64,000 nt of DNA from Flavisolibacter nicotianae (GCF_003628535.1 NZ_RBCI01000002.1:1-64000), one strand, 5' to 3'. Positions 9,047-17,964 are shown, numbered from the stretch's first letter. Notes: generated by a model not told the origin, from the sequence alone. Program-made: numbers and translations.

Positions 9047-9068
9047 TGGATCCTGAGGGACTTGAACC
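9047..9068 (-). other. tRNA 3'-end fragment (attachment-core candidate)
   Basis: Complement reads GGTTCAAGTCCCTCAGGATC and then CA: the T-loop, T-stem 3' strand and acceptor 3' strand of a tRNA, cut inside the T arm. It is followed by a terminator on the same strand, so this end keeps true tRNA context. The same core occurs at 12788, 25535 and, degraded, near 995. A 20-22 bp tRNA 3' end is the usual core of integrase attachment sites. Confidence 0.65.
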
Positions 9069-9117
9069 TTTTTAAGTAAGTTGTTCTTTATCAGTGAAAT
9101 ACACTTGCAAATTAATC

Positions 9118-10320
9118 TGTGAAGTTTCAACACATTCGCTACATTTTTTGTATTTTGTGTGGAGCTGATGAAAAGGAGAAATTAAGGCTCGTTTCGAGCC
9201 GATGTCTTTTCTGATAAAAGCTGAATAGAATTCCTGCAGTTGCAAAAGACATCGGTGCCGAACGAGCAGGCCTGCCGCAGGCATTCTATATTGTTTTTTC
9301 ATCTCACTTTCCAATTGCCATGGCTGAACAACATCGACAACTGAAAGCAAGAGAAGCGTGGATCCGGTGCTTTGTGCAGACAGCTTCCGTCAGCAAAGCA
9401 GCGCGGAAATGTGGTATTCCTCGCTCTACGCTGTACCGGTGGATCAAACGCTTTAATGCAGAAGGTAAAGAAGGGTTGCAGGGTCATTCCAAACGTCCCA
9501 AGAAACTGGCAAAACAAAAGCTCAATGCTTCTTTACAGCAGCTCATTCACTCCATTCGAACAGAATTTAAATTCGGACCGCAACGTATCCAAGTTCATTT
9601 ACTCCGGGTGCATCAAATAGAACTCTCCGCTGCCACCATTTGGCGGGTGCTAAAGAAAAACAATGTACCAGCTATCAAAAAGTATCGCAAGAAAAGTGAT
9701 TATACCCGCTACAGCAGGCCCATTCCGGGAGATCGAGTGCAAATGGATGTCAACAAAGTGGGAGTGAAATGCTACCAGTATACTGCCGTCGATGATTGTA
9801 CCAGACTTCGAGCTTTGAAGTTGTACCCAAATAAAAAAGCTGAGTCCACGGTTGATTTTCTGGGCTATGTGCTGGATACATTTCAGTTCTCAATTCAGCG
9901 GGTGCAAACTGACTGGGGAACGGAGTTTTTCAACGATCTGTTTCAGTATGAGTTGGCCGATCACTTCATCAAATTCCGACCGATCAAGCCCAGAAGCCCG
10001 CACCTTAACGGAAAAGTAGAACGCTCTCAGCTCTCTGATAAGGCGGAGTTTTATGCAACGATTCCGCACAAAGAAAGAAACATGGCGTTAGCGCCAAAGC
10101 TCTCAGAGTGGCAGCACTTTTATAACCACAAAAGGCCACACGCTTCCCTGAATGGCAAGACACCGTACGAGAAGTACCATGAACTGGAGCACCTCATCCC
10201 GATCCAACCAGATGTAACCGCTAAGTACTGCGAAAAAGAAGTTGAAATCATCCCAAGAAACAGCAGTTGGTACTACAGAAAACGCATCTAAACTTGTCTC
10301 ACATGTGTTGAAACATCACA
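9118..10320 (+). mobile_element. IS481-family insertion sequence
   Basis: About 1203 bp with imperfect terminal inverted repeats: left TGTGAAGTTTCAACACAT (from 9118), right end complement TGTGATGTTTCAACACAT (to 10320). It carries one DDE transposase gene. A candidate target duplication ATTAA is at 9111-9115 and 10321-10325, though the left copy is 2 bp away from the TGT tip, so the exact boundary is uncertain. It interrupts a repeat copy, so it arrived after that repeat. Confidence 0.82.
9320..10291 (+). CDS. IS481-family transposase
   Basis: DDE transposase of 323 aa that moves the surrounding insertion sequence. An N-terminal helix-turn-helix region (~15-60, with VSKAARKCGIPRSTLYRWIK) precedes a second HTH-like segment (~85-125) and an RNase H-fold core. 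The catalytic triad is visible as D143 (QMDVNK), D198 (VQTDWGTEF) and E234 (NGKVERS), with the usual DD(35)E spacing, and the C-terminus has the YNHKRPHASLNGKTP block typical of this superfamily. Length and all three acids are intact and the inverted repeats are close by, so the element may be active. The gene fills almost all of the element. Confidence 0.92.
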   Translation: MAEQHRQLKAREAWIRCFVQTASVSKAARKCGIPRSTLYRWIKRFNAEGKEGLQGHSKRPKKLAKQKLNASLQQLIHSIRTEFKFGPQRIQVHLLRVHQIELSAATIWRVLKKNNVPAIKKYRKKSDYTRYSRPIPGDRVQMDVNKVGVKCYQYTAVDDCTRLRALKLYPNKKAESTVDFLGYVLDTFQFSIQRVQTDWGTEFFNDLFQYELADHFIKFRPIKPRSPHLNGKVERSQLSDKAEFYATIPHKERNMALAPKLSEWQHFYNHKRPHASLNGKTPYEKYHELEHLIPIQPDVTAKYCEKEVEIIPRNSSWYYRKRI

Positions 10321-10330
10321 ATTAAAAATA

Positions 10331-10726
10331 CGTGACACCAGGGTGAACTACCCGCGTTTTGCGTCGTTTCGGCCCGTTTTGAGAACTCCTTCAAAGATAA
10401 ACAGCTTTCGTTTTCAAGAATTCTTTTGTTTCAGTGATCATCCCAAAATGACACCTACGACAGATCGTAGGTCGAAGCTCTCGATTTTGCCATTGGTGTC
10501 GAGTTGGACAGGGGGCAGCACTAATGTTGGTGTTCAATTCCTTGCCGGACAAATAACAGAAAGGGTCAATAATATCTTCGTAGGTGACCAGTTAGAAAAT
10601 TGCCAATCTATCGAGAAAAAGGTCAATAGAATTCCGTTAAAATTCTGAAAGAACATGGATGAGAAACGATGCAGGTAATTTCACTTCCTCATTCTTTTTT
10701 CCTTTATTTATACCAAATTCCCAACT
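10331..10726. other. gene-free region, right half of repeat copy 2
   Basis: The first 200 bp are repeat sequence. Beyond ~10530 I see only AT-rich DNA with two GGTCAATA words; similar wording occurs near 21090. The open frame 10343-10648 is a repeat shadow and not a gene. Confidence 0.5.
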
Positions 10727-11092
10727 ATGAAAACGAAAGCTGTATTCCTTTTTTGCGCTTCAGCAGTTTTATTCGCAAGTTCTTGTAAGAAAGAAAGCAC
10801 GCCCAGGCCTCAAATTAGTTTTACCAACAACACCGCAGAAGGCACTGCCAACGCAAGTGGAGAGTACACGCTGGCTGGCCATATTTCCTCGCAGGTGTCA
10901 CTGGCAAAAGTGACCCTAACGAAACAAGGCCAGTCAACAGTTTTTCTAAGTGATGAGTCTACGGCAAAAAACAAGAATGAATATGATTTCTCTTACGTCG
11001 TCACAGGCATCAATTCGAGTACAACAGTGATCATTGATGCCTACGATCAGCAAGGTGGCCAAACCAGTTCACAGTTCCTGATAAAGAAATAA
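10727..11092 (+). CDS. small lipoprotein of unknown function
   Basis: A 121-aa protein with a lipoprotein signal peptide ending ASSCKKES, so Cys20 would be lipidated. Lysines right after the Cys are usual in this phylum. The remaining ~100 residues are Thr/Ser-rich, with alternating hydrophobic residues suggesting an all-beta Ig-like or fibronectin-like domain (strands around GEYTLAGHI, TTVIIDAYD). No catalytic motif is visible. It is probably an outer-membrane-anchored binding or structural protein. It stands alone, with a strong terminator 25 bp after the stop. Identity is not recognised. Confidence 0.75.
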   Translation: MKTKAVFLFCASAVLFASSCKKESTPRPQISFTNNTAEGTANASGEYTLAGHISSQVSLAKVTLTKQGQSTVFLSDESTAKNKNEYDFSYVVTGINSSTTVIIDAYDQQGGQTSSQFLIKK

Positions 11093-11117
11093 CGCCGTTC
11101 AGCAATCATTTGAGGCA

Positions 11118-11166
11118 AACCAAACAAGGGCAATATTTTTGTAAAAACTCTTGTTTGGTTTTTTAG
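11118..11166 (+). terminator. intrinsic terminator after the lipoprotein gene
   Basis: Stem AACCAAACAAG (11118-11128) pairs with CTTGTTTGGTT (11150-11160), followed by a T run. Confidence 0.85.
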
Positions 11167-11169
11167 TTT

Positions 11170-11310
11170 ATGTCAAAAGTAAAAGGTTTCTTTCAGAAAC
11201 CAGCCGGGCTTGATGGCTACTTGAAAATGATAAAGTTGGTGTCTGATTATCGGCAGGTGGTGTGCCGGCATGCGAACAATAAAGGTCAAGCTATTGCGTG
11301 GTTTGGGTGA
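11170..11310 (+). pseudogene. 46-codon ORF, possibly a membrane protein interrupted by TGA
   Basis: ATG 11170 opens a frame (MSKVKGFFQKPAGLDGYLKM...) of 46 codons ending at TGA 11308-11310. The same frame continues past the TGA with a convincing membrane helix (LGYFVLLFVLPGYYSLIVY) and stays open to ~11480, overlapping the start of the next gene. This pattern fits a small membrane protein broken by a nonsense change. It could also be chance. No family is recognised. Confidence 0.3.
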
Positions 11311-11452
11311 TTGGGGTATTTCGTTCTCCTTTTCGTTCTTCCGGGTTATTACAGCCTTATTGTCTATCGATGTCTTCTGAAAAGGCCCTGCTTTCTAAAC
11401 AATTTTCATGGTCTGATTATTTCCGGGTTTACTAAACTTAATCATTTCATTC

Positions 11453-12598
11453 ATGAAACCATTCGACACAACCCGGTTTAGGCAATCCCGTTTTTTCTAT
11501 TCTGTTGCTTTTGGCTGCTGTGCCATTTTATTCACCGCCTGTGGTAACGACAGCGGTTCAGCTACAACCAATGCCGATAGTTCCAGTGTGATGAACAATA
11601 CCGCTTCGTTAAAGCCAAAAGGTGAAGACCCCGCCTGGGGAAAAGACATTGATGACGAAATGCTGGTGGTGATCGAGAAACTGCAAAGCTATGGCGATAA
11701 ACCGATTGAGACCGTGTCGGCACCGGAAGCACGAATGGGACATACACCAACCGACGCCGTGATGGATGTGATGAAAGAGCACAACATCCCGGTGCCGCCT
11801 TCCAACGTGGACACGATTGGAAAAGACATTCCGGTTGAAGGCGGCAGCATTCATGCCCGTATTTACACCCCAAAAACCACAGACAGCCTACACCCGGTGA
11901 TTGTTTATTACCACGGCGGCGGTTGGGTGATTGCGGACCTTGACACCTATGACGCTTCGGCAAAAGGCTTAGCAGAGCAAACCGGCGCTGTGGTGGTATC
12001 AGTGCACTACCGGCAAGGCCCGGAACACAAATTTCCAACAGCCCATAACGATGCGTTTGCAGCATACCAGTGGGCACTGAAAAATGCGGCCTCCTTCAAC
12101 GGCAATCCCAAAATGGTAGCTGTGGCCGGTGAAAGCGCCGGTGGCAACCTGGCTTGCAGCGTTAGCATGATGGCCCGGGACAAGGGTGTGCAGATGCCGG
12201 TGCACCAGCTTTTGGTTTATCCTATTGCCAATAGCGATATGAACAGCGAGTCGTACCAAAAATATGCACAGGCCAAACCGCTGAACAAACCTATGATGGA
12301 ATGGTTTGCCAAAAATTACCTGGGTGATATGAGCAAGGCGGCTGACCCTCTGATTTCTCTTGTAACCGCCAATTTGAAAGGCCTTCCGCCAACAACGATT
12401 GTAGGGGCCGAAATTGACCCGTTGCAAACGGAAGGAAAGCTGCTTTCCGATAAGTTAAAAGAAGCAGGTGTTGAAGTTGACTACAAGTTATACAACGGCG
12501 TCACCCACGAGTTTTTTGGAATGGCAACTGTCGTTCCCGATGCCAAAGATGCCCAGGGATATGCTTCCGGCAGATTAAAGAATGCATTCAACAAATAA
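11453..12598 (+). CDS. secreted alpha/beta-hydrolase (HSL-type esterase/lipase), lipoprotein
   Basis: A 381-aa hydrolase of the hormone-sensitive-lipase group, which cleaves carboxylic esters. The N-terminus has a lipoprotein signal ending LFTACGNDSGS, then a Ser/Thr-rich linker to ~50. The oxyanion-hole motif HGGGW starts at His154, the nucleophile is Ser228 in GESAGGN, and the acid and base are Asp322 (AEIDPLQTEG) and His352 (VTHEFFG). All catalytic elements are therefore present and in standard order. It would act in the periplasm or on the outer membrane. Neighbours give no pathway: it lies between repeat copies 2 and 3. The substrate is unknown; HSL members range from acyl esterases to acetyl-sugar esterases. 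Confidence 0.9.
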   Translation: MKPFDTTRFRQSRFFYSVAFGCCAILFTACGNDSGSATTNADSSSVMNNTASLKPKGEDPAWGKDIDDEMLVVIEKLQSYGDKPIETVSAPEARMGHTPTDAVMDVMKEHNIPVPPSNVDTIGKDIPVEGGSIHARIYTPKTTDSLHPVIVYYHGGGWVIADLDTYDASAKGLAEQTGAVVVSVHYRQGPEHKFPTAHNDAFAAYQWALKNAASFNGNPKMVAVAGESAGGNLACSVSMMARDKGVQMPVHQLLVYPIANSDMNSESYQKYAQAKPLNKPMMEWFAKNYLGDMSKAADPLISLVTANLKGLPPTTIVGAEIDPLQTEGKLLSDKLKEAGVEVDYKLYNGVTHEFFGMATVVPDAKDAQGYASGRLKNAFNK

Positions 12599-12605
12599 TT
12601 GTCAT

Positions 12606-12651
12606 CCGGCCATACACGACAGGGTATAAATATGTTGTGGTGTGTGGCCGG
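12606..12651 (+). terminator. hairpin downstream of the esterase gene
   Basis: CCGGCCATACAC pairs with GTGTGTGGCCGG (one T-G wobble). No clear T run follows, so termination would be weak or factor-assisted. Confidence 0.45.
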
Positions 12652-12751
12652 TGAAAAGCGACCCTAATTTGCCAGTAGTAAACGTACAGCCGCGATGATT
12701 GCTGATGGCCGCTTTGTGGGTATAGCGGCCCAGGTACTCAATGACCTGCTC

Positions 12752-13056
12752 TGCAAGGAATTGACTGATTTTGAAACTTACTCTGTGGCTCCTGAGGGAC
12801 TTGAACCTTTTCAGGTAAGTTGTTCTTTATCAGTGGAATACGCTTGCAAATTTATAAAAGGTGACACGAGGGTGAACTGCCCGCGTTTTGCGTCGTTTCG
12901 GCTTATTTTGAGAACTTCTCCAAAGATAAATAGCTTGTTGTTTCTAGCAATACGCTTCTGCATGCCAGGTGAAAAATTTGGACACCTACGATCTGTCGTA
13001 GGTACAAACGCTCAATTTTGCCAATGATGCGGAACAAATGAGAAGGGACATTCTGA
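12752..13056 (+). repeat. tRNA-end repeat family, copy 3 (uninterrupted)
   Basis: Reference copy. It starts TGCAAGGAATTGACTGATTT, contains the core TGGCTCCTGAGGGACTTGAA, then AAGTTGTTCTTTATCAGTGGAATACGC, GTGACACGAGGGTGAAC, GCGTCGTTTCGGC, a palindromic ACCTACGATCTGTCGTAGGT, and CGCTCAATTTTGCCAATGAT. The rest of 12652-13198 shows nothing coding. Confidence 0.8.
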
Positions 13057-13198
13057 ACGATGTATTCAATCTCTTGCCAGGGAAAGTTCTGGTTGGCACT
13101 AGCACGGCTGCAGGATTCTCGGATTCTTCAATGAGGCACATCGTACGCCATTGTTGGTGTTCTTTCACGCCACATCCAATTGAGCAGAAAACACCATA

Positions 13199-15187
13199 TC
13201 AGAATATGGAAACTCTGGAATCTTTAGGTACAAACATTTTATCCCCCGGCTTCACATTAAAGGCATCATAGAATTCCGGTATGTTCACGACAGCTGCATT
13301 CACTCTAATTCTATCAGGCGAATGAAGATTTGACATTAACCAGGTAGGCATTCTTTCGCGGCGTACTGCATAACACTGTCGAAACGCAAAGCCAAGAAAA
13401 TATCGCTGCATAGCCGTAAATCCACCTATGGTTTCATGCTGCTGGTATTGCTTTGTTTTCTTGAGCGCATCCAAACCAATTAGCAGTCCTGTAAGGTCCG
13501 CCATATTCTCTCTTTTTGTTAATTCACCATTCACATGCAAACTGTCTATTGCTATGTACTGATTATAATGATTTATAAGTTTGCTTAATCGCGAGTTATA
13601 TTCTGCTTCATCTTCTTTTGTCCACCAGTTGTTTCTATTTCCATCCGCATCATACTGCATTCCGTCCGCATCAAAACCGTGTGCCATCTCATGACCTGCG
13701 AATGTATAACCATACATAAATGCATCGTCAACCTCGTTTGAGTTTACATTGGGGATTATGAACGATGCCGGCTCAAGGGTGAGTGCATTTTGTTCGTTTG
13801 CATACGAGGCTTCCATCATCGTTGGCCGCATTTTCCATTCATCTTTGTTAACAGGCTTTCCTACTTCAGCAATCCATTCTCGTGTCCTGTGATAGCCACC
13901 ACGCATCATGTTTTCATAAAGTGAGTGACTGTCTATTTCAACGTCGGTGAGATCATCCCACTTGTCAGGATAACCAATACGAAATTTCATTTTTCTTATT
14001 TTCTGTATTGCTTTTTGCTTTGTTGAATTTTGCATCCACGAGACGTTTTCCAGTCGTTGCTGAAAAGCATCCCGAAAATCCTCAACCATTGTAGTATATC
14101 GTTTCTTTTGTTCAGGACTAAAATATTCTTGCACCATCAAATGCGTAATAGGCTCAGCGAGTATCGTATTTTCAAATGCCAGGATCATTCTCCACCTTGC
14201 AGGAGGTTGAGTTTGTCCTGTAAAACTCATGATAACTTTGAATTGGTCCATAAACGTTTGATTATCCAACAAAGGCGCAACAGAGGAAACTGACCAATAG
14301 AGAAGATAGTTTTTCCAAACCTCAACCGGAGTTGATTGCAAAAGGGTATCTACATTTTTAAAGAAAGCCGGGTCATCAACCTGGATCGAATCCAATTGTT
14401 TAAACCCGTAGGTTTTAAAATAACGTAGCCAATTGATATGTGGCGTTAACTGTTGCAGTTCACTTACCGACATAAGCCTGCCGTCGTAATCTCCAAATCC
14501 TTTGGCAATAGAAGCTTCCAGTGCATAAACATCATTGGTATTTTTTTTAGCGGTAACGCTATCTTGTCCAAGCCGGCGCAATGTCAAAAAAATGAAATGC
14601 TTTAGTGCGTCCTGGCTCTTTTTGAATTGTGGGTTGTTTGTTAAATAATAGGCGGCATTTGGAAGCTTAAGCCCTCCTTCATGTATAACAAACTCCATTT
14701 TGCCATTGTCGGCCGGTGCAGCCCATTCGGCAAACAAAAAATTGTTATATCCATTTGTTTGGATTTTTGCAACCTTCTCAATAATCTCACTGCGCAACTT
14801 TATTGCTCTAATTTCATTGAACTGTTGTTTTAGTGGTTTAAGCCCTTGCTGGTTGACGTAGTTTGTATCCATTCCTGCCCGCCAGAAGTCTCCAATTTTT
14901 TGCGGAATTGTTCCTCTTGCAGCATTTTGGTTTGCGGCTTCTTCAACCAGCGTTCTAACCCGTTCTGCAATTTGATTTTGAACTATCGTTGAAACGCCCC
15001 AAGACATTTGGTCTGGAGGTATAGGATGTTTCTTCAACCACCCACCATTTGCAAACTGGAAAAAATCGTCGCCGGGACGTATGGTACTATCTATATTTTC
15101 TTGCACGAAATCCCTGGCGGAATTTTTTTTGTGAAACGAAGCAAAGGCTAAGAAAACAAACGTTATCAGTGAAAAAATGTATCGCAT
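13199..15187 (-). CDS. M13-family zinc metallopeptidase (neprilysin/PepO-like)
   Basis: Secreted endopeptidase of 662 aa, close to the usual 650-700 for M13 bacterial members. The N-terminus has an uncleaved-anchor or Sec-type hydrophobic stretch (IFSLITFVFLAFAS). The large N-terminal helical domain (~35-430) is followed by the catalytic domain with NALTLEPASF upstream, the zinc motif HEMAH (His499 and His503, with Glu500 as the general base), and the third ligand Glu560 in ENMADLTG. The C-terminal substrate-binding block is present (QCYAVRRERMPTW, then DRIRVNAAVVNIPEFYDAFN). All catalytic residues are intact. It is transcribed alone on the minus strand, between repeat copy 3 and a gene-poor segment. 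It likely degrades oligopeptides in the periplasm. Confidence 0.93.
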   Translation of the reverse strand: MRYIFSLITFVFLAFASFHKKNSARDFVQENIDSTIRPGDDFFQFANGGWLKKHPIPPDQMSWGVSTIVQNQIAERVRTLVEEAANQNAARGTIPQKIGDFWRAGMDTNYVNQQGLKPLKQQFNEIRAIKLRSEIIEKVAKIQTNGYNNFLFAEWAAPADNGKMEFVIHEGGLKLPNAAYYLTNNPQFKKSQDALKHFIFLTLRRLGQDSVTAKKNTNDVYALEASIAKGFGDYDGRLMSVSELQQLTPHINWLRYFKTYGFKQLDSIQVDDPAFFKNVDTLLQSTPVEVWKNYLLYWSVSSVAPLLDNQTFMDQFKVIMSFTGQTQPPARWRMILAFENTILAEPITHLMVQEYFSPEQKKRYTTMVEDFRDAFQQRLENVSWMQNSTKQKAIQKIRKMKFRIGYPDKWDDLTDVEIDSHSLYENMMRGGYHRTREWIAEVGKPVNKDEWKMRPTMMEASYANEQNALTLEPASFIIPNVNSNEVDDAFMYGYTFAGHEMAHGFDADGMQYDADGNRNNWWTKEDEAEYNSRLSKLINHYNQYIAIDSLHVNGELTKRENMADLTGLLIGLDALKKTKQYQQHETIGGFTAMQRYFLGFAFRQCYAVRRERMPTWLMSNLHSPDRIRVNAAVVNIPEFYDAFNVKPGDKMFVPKDSRVSIF

Positions 15188-15407
15188 AAGCAGAGGTGTT
15201 TACAACTGATGAAAGACAATTTCCACATACGTTAAGTTACAAAAAACTTGTTTTCCGTCGGCGGGTTTTTAAGTCTTGCTTTCCTTCCACGATGAGTCTC
15301 ACCAATAGTCCTTGACGCCATTGATTACATAAAAAAAGGAAATTTCGTTTTTAGGGCAATCTGGAATATTGGAAATAAAACAGCTTCATTTCATAAGCAT
15401 ACATACA
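15188..15407. other. gene-free leader of the M13 peptidase
   Basis: AT-rich, no coding frame that I trust. It would hold the minus-strand promoter of the peptidase gene. Confidence 0.4.
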
Positions 15408-15553
15408 ATGGTACGAATGGAACAATTTAAAGCTCCAAACACAAGATTGAAGTGGTGACCAATGCTGGAAGCCGGTTTGTAGAGTTTAATGAAGCGGAAT
15501 TGTTGAATGCCTTAACCAAGCCTGATGCTGCTAACACAGGATTGGTGAAATAA
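15408..15553 (+). pseudogene. frameshifted short ORF, first of a TAATG-coupled pair
   Basis: ATG 15408 (or 15417) reads MEQFKAPNT and then hits TGA. The +1 frame continues directly as KIEVVTNAGSRFVEFNEAEL to a stop at 15551-15553. A one-base indel around 15440 would merge them into a ~45-48 aa protein. The stop overlaps the next ATG (TAATG). No family is recognised. Confidence 0.35.
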
Positions 15554-15714
15554 TGGCTGACGAACTATCTTTCAACGATAAAACAGTAATCAACGGCAGG
15601 AAGGAAGTGATGCAGCAGTTTTCTAAATGCCGCTACTTCACCAATCCTCTCTCCGTTAGCGGTCATTGTAGAGCGGTAGAAAAAGTAATAGGCTACCTAA
15701 ATAAATTGTCGTAA
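15553..15714 (+). CDS. 53-aa hypothetical protein
   Basis: The small frame starts at the ATG of a TAATG overlap and runs MADELSFNDKTVINGRKEVM to LNKLS before TAA (15712-15714). The overlap with the preceding frame suggests translational coupling. Composition looks protein-like (mixed charged and hydrophobic residues, no long biased stretch), but nothing identifies it. The upstream partner is frameshifted, so this may be the leftover tail of a decayed two-gene unit. Confidence 0.35.
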   Translation: MADELSFNDKTVINGRKEVMQQFSKCRYFTNPLSVSGHCRAVEKVIGYLNKLS

Positions 15715-15796
15715 TCAACTACTTGTTTTGTCGTAATCACACCGCATTCATCTTGAAATAGACAATAGTTTTGTATTATTTAAATTATCTTGGTAT

Positions 15797-16237
15797 ATGA
15801 AATCAATGTGTGATAAAACAACAAGAGACGAATTGATAAAGAGGATAAATTCACTTAATGAAAATAGCAGGGCACAGTGGGGCAAAATGAACGTTTATGA
15901 GATGTTGAAACATTGTACGTTATGGGAGGAAATGTTGCTGGGCAAAAAGCAATACCGGCAATCCTTCCTTGGGCGCTTGTTTGGTAAAATAGCACTAAAG
16001 AATATGCTGAAAGATGAACCTATGAAGCCCAACTTACCCACTGTGCCATCTTTTAAAATCAGTGGAAAGGGCGACATCATTGCTGCAAAAGCTGAATGGA
16101 TCAACCTGATTAGTGAACACGGGCAGAAGAAAAGTTGGGAATTTGTTCATCCCTTCTTCGGCAAACTAACTGATGAACAAGCTGGCAGAATAGCTTATAA
16201 ACACATCGATCACCATTTAAGACAATTTGGGAGTTAG
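15797..16237 (+). CDS. DUF1569 domain-containing protein (DinB-like fold)
   Basis: A 146-aa cytoplasmic protein without signal peptide or membrane segment. Features typical of DUF1569 proteins: the early block WGKMNVYEMLKHC, a central KPNLPTVPSFKI segment, and a C-terminal HPFFGKLTDEQAGRIAYKHI followed by HHLRQFG. The spaced histidines (in MLKHC and HIDHH) resemble the metal-site arrangement of DinB/YfiT-fold proteins. The family's biochemical role is unknown; related folds include thiol-dependent transferases. The start could also be the ATG at 15806. It is a lone gene next to a degraded transposon region. Confidence 0.75.
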   Translation: MKSMCDKTTRDELIKRINSLNENSRAQWGKMNVYEMLKHCTLWEEMLLGKKQYRQSFLGRLFGKIALKNMLKDEPMKPNLPTVPSFKISGKGDIIAAKAEWINLISEHGQKKSWEFVHPFFGKLTDEQAGRIAYKHIDHHLRQFGS

Positions 16238-16474
16238 AAAATTTACAATAAGGCGACTTGATAAAACAACGAACCGCTAACAATGGTGGCCGTTGCACAA
16301 CTCAGTTCTAAAAATTCATTTTCGCTGTTTTCAATTCGGTAGTTGACACTTGCTGCTTCGTCTACTCACAGCGACCGTCAAACGGCTTTTTCCACCCTGC
16401 TGCATTAGGACGGGCCACAGCACAAAAAAGCATTTTGCAAGCGTTTTTTTGATGTTTTCAATGCCCCCAGCTGT

Positions 16475-16540
16475 TCATTTTAATAGTCGTTTCAGGTTGT
16501 AACAGACCGCTGCCATGAGCAGGCAATTTCTTGCCATTCA
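16475..16540 (-). pseudogene. C-terminal remnant of a DDE transposase
   Basis: Minus-strand reading gives MARNCLLMAAVCYNLKRLLK followed by a stop at 16475-16477. The block L-M-A-A-x-C-Y-N-L-K-K/R is the characteristic end of IS1182/IS5-like transposases. A stop lies immediately upstream in the same frame and no transposase sequence is recognisable further along, so only the end remains. Confidence 0.5.
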
Positions 16541-17954
16541 CAAGATGTGGTCAAATATCGTTGTCCACCAATGTAAAAAGTCCCAAATTGACAAAATCGA
16601 GCGCACCAGTCTTCTGAAACCCATGGATCCACAATTTTCAGAAAGGGGAGTCTCTTAAAACCTAACTGCAATAAATAATTATATTGAAGGTATTCGTACC
16701 GGCCTGTTGTCCGATTTGCCAGTATGTTATCCAAAAATCTTCCGCTTACGGTTCGGTTTCCACCCAGCACTTTCCCATTTTCTACAGATTGGTAATTATC
16801 GCTAAAAATGTGGGTGCAATGGGTCCGATAATGGGGCCAATACCGGGAATTGCCCGATGAAACCAGTGCACAATAAATAAGACTGTTTGGCAGAAAAAGC
16901 TGTTAGCGTTAAGTAGGATTTATCGGTGCACGTCCGGGTGAGTTCCGATAATTGTTCCGATAATTTGGTTCTGTTGCCCCATTTCAAGCTTTTATGTAGT
17001 TACCTGGTTACAGAGTTAGCGAAGGCCGTTTTCCCGAACTTTTAACCACTGCCACCCAATTCCTTGCCTGGACCACCAATATCATTATTGAGATTTTCCA
17101 AGTAGATGGGTACTTCCCCATTTCTCCCACTGAATTTAACCGATCTTTCGCCATCCACATAGTCAGCAGCCAGGAAAACAGCTATCGGACAATAACCCAT
17201 AGAAATGGGAGAGTTGATGGGAGCGTTATCAGGAATTGAACCGCTCAATTCACCTGTGAAAAGGAAGAACTGAGCGCCGATCCTGGTTATGGGGAATGCC
17301 TGTCCTTTCCCGAAAAAAACGACCCATAAAAACGCTTTTTTGTCCAGTCGGGAAGGTCATAGCAAAGCGTTTGGTTTCTGGGAACATGGGCCACTACACT
17401 CATGTACTGTTATTCGCATCTACAAAGGTTGCAATGGTCGATTGATCTGAGGCTGGGTTTACCTGCAATGGCATGGTAGAGCCTAAATCGGAAGGCTCGG
17501 TGTAATTGATGGGGAAAACCCTGGGAAAATCGGTGGCAGGATGGTTTTTTGTCCGATGGTTAAATCAAATCACAATTAAGGACACTAGGTGTCTGTGGAT
17601 GGGTAAACTCCCCATTTTCCTTCCGGTGAAGTCGCACAAATCAAAAGACGGGAAAATGGGGAAGAAAACGACATTTTGGTTATAAAAATGGGACGTTTGA
17701 CCGGTGGACAATCGTCTCACCTTTCTTTTCGGTGCAGCGCTGGTCGTTCTTTTGGTTTACCCGGTAATGGATGAAAGAAAGCGTTGGGGCTTTACTACAT
17801 TATGCCAGGGGCTTTCGGAAAAACAATTGGCCTATATCGAATGTATATGTGGGCACTTTCGAGAATTGGGCAACGCCCGATAATCGGCTGTTGAAATCAG
17901 ATAGTTTGCCCGATAATCCGCATGTGTTACCTACTTTTTTCCCGATAATGCATT
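16541..17954. other. 1.4 kb gene-free, decayed region
   Basis: Short frames on both strands break constantly and show no family signal. The word CCGATAAT recurs at 16825, 16945, 16957, 17877, 17910 and 17942. It is probably degenerated mobile DNA between a transposase remnant and the IS21 element. The stretch 16238-16474 before the remnant is also empty. Confidence 0.5.
17876..17949 (+). repeat. phased CCCGATAAT repeats
   Basis: CCCGATAAT occurs at 17876-17884, 17909-17917 and 17941-17949, i.e. every 32-33 bp (about three helical turns), directly before the IS21 insertion point. It could be transposon-end repeats or protein-binding iterons. Confidence 0.5.
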
Positions 17955-17964
17955 ATGGGTGTAG

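Larger units (their letters stand above)
9047..10530 (+). repeat. tRNA-end repeat family, copy 2, split by an IS481 element
   Basis: The left part (9047-9117: tRNA core, AAGTTGTTCTTTATCAGTGAAATACAC, TTGCAA) and the right part (10321-~10530: GTGACACCAGGGTGAACTA, GCGTCGTTTCGGC, TCGTAGGTCGAAGCTCTCGA) join to give the same order as the uninterrupted copy at 12752-13056. The intervening 1.2 kb is the insertion sequence. Confidence 0.8.

Noticed and set aside
10343-10648. 101-aa ORF after the IS481 element
   Set aside because: Starts in repeat sequence and a homologous frame (12695-13027) covers repeat copy 3 in the same way; these are repeat shadows, not genes.
16492-16770. 92-aa minus-strand ORF
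   Set aside because: Overlaps the transposase C-terminal remnant in a different frame; the remnant frame carries the family signal, this one does not.
17876-17949. Possible CRISPR-like array
   Set aside because: Only three 9-bp words at 32-33 bp spacing; repeats are far too short for CRISPR and no cas genes are present in the window.
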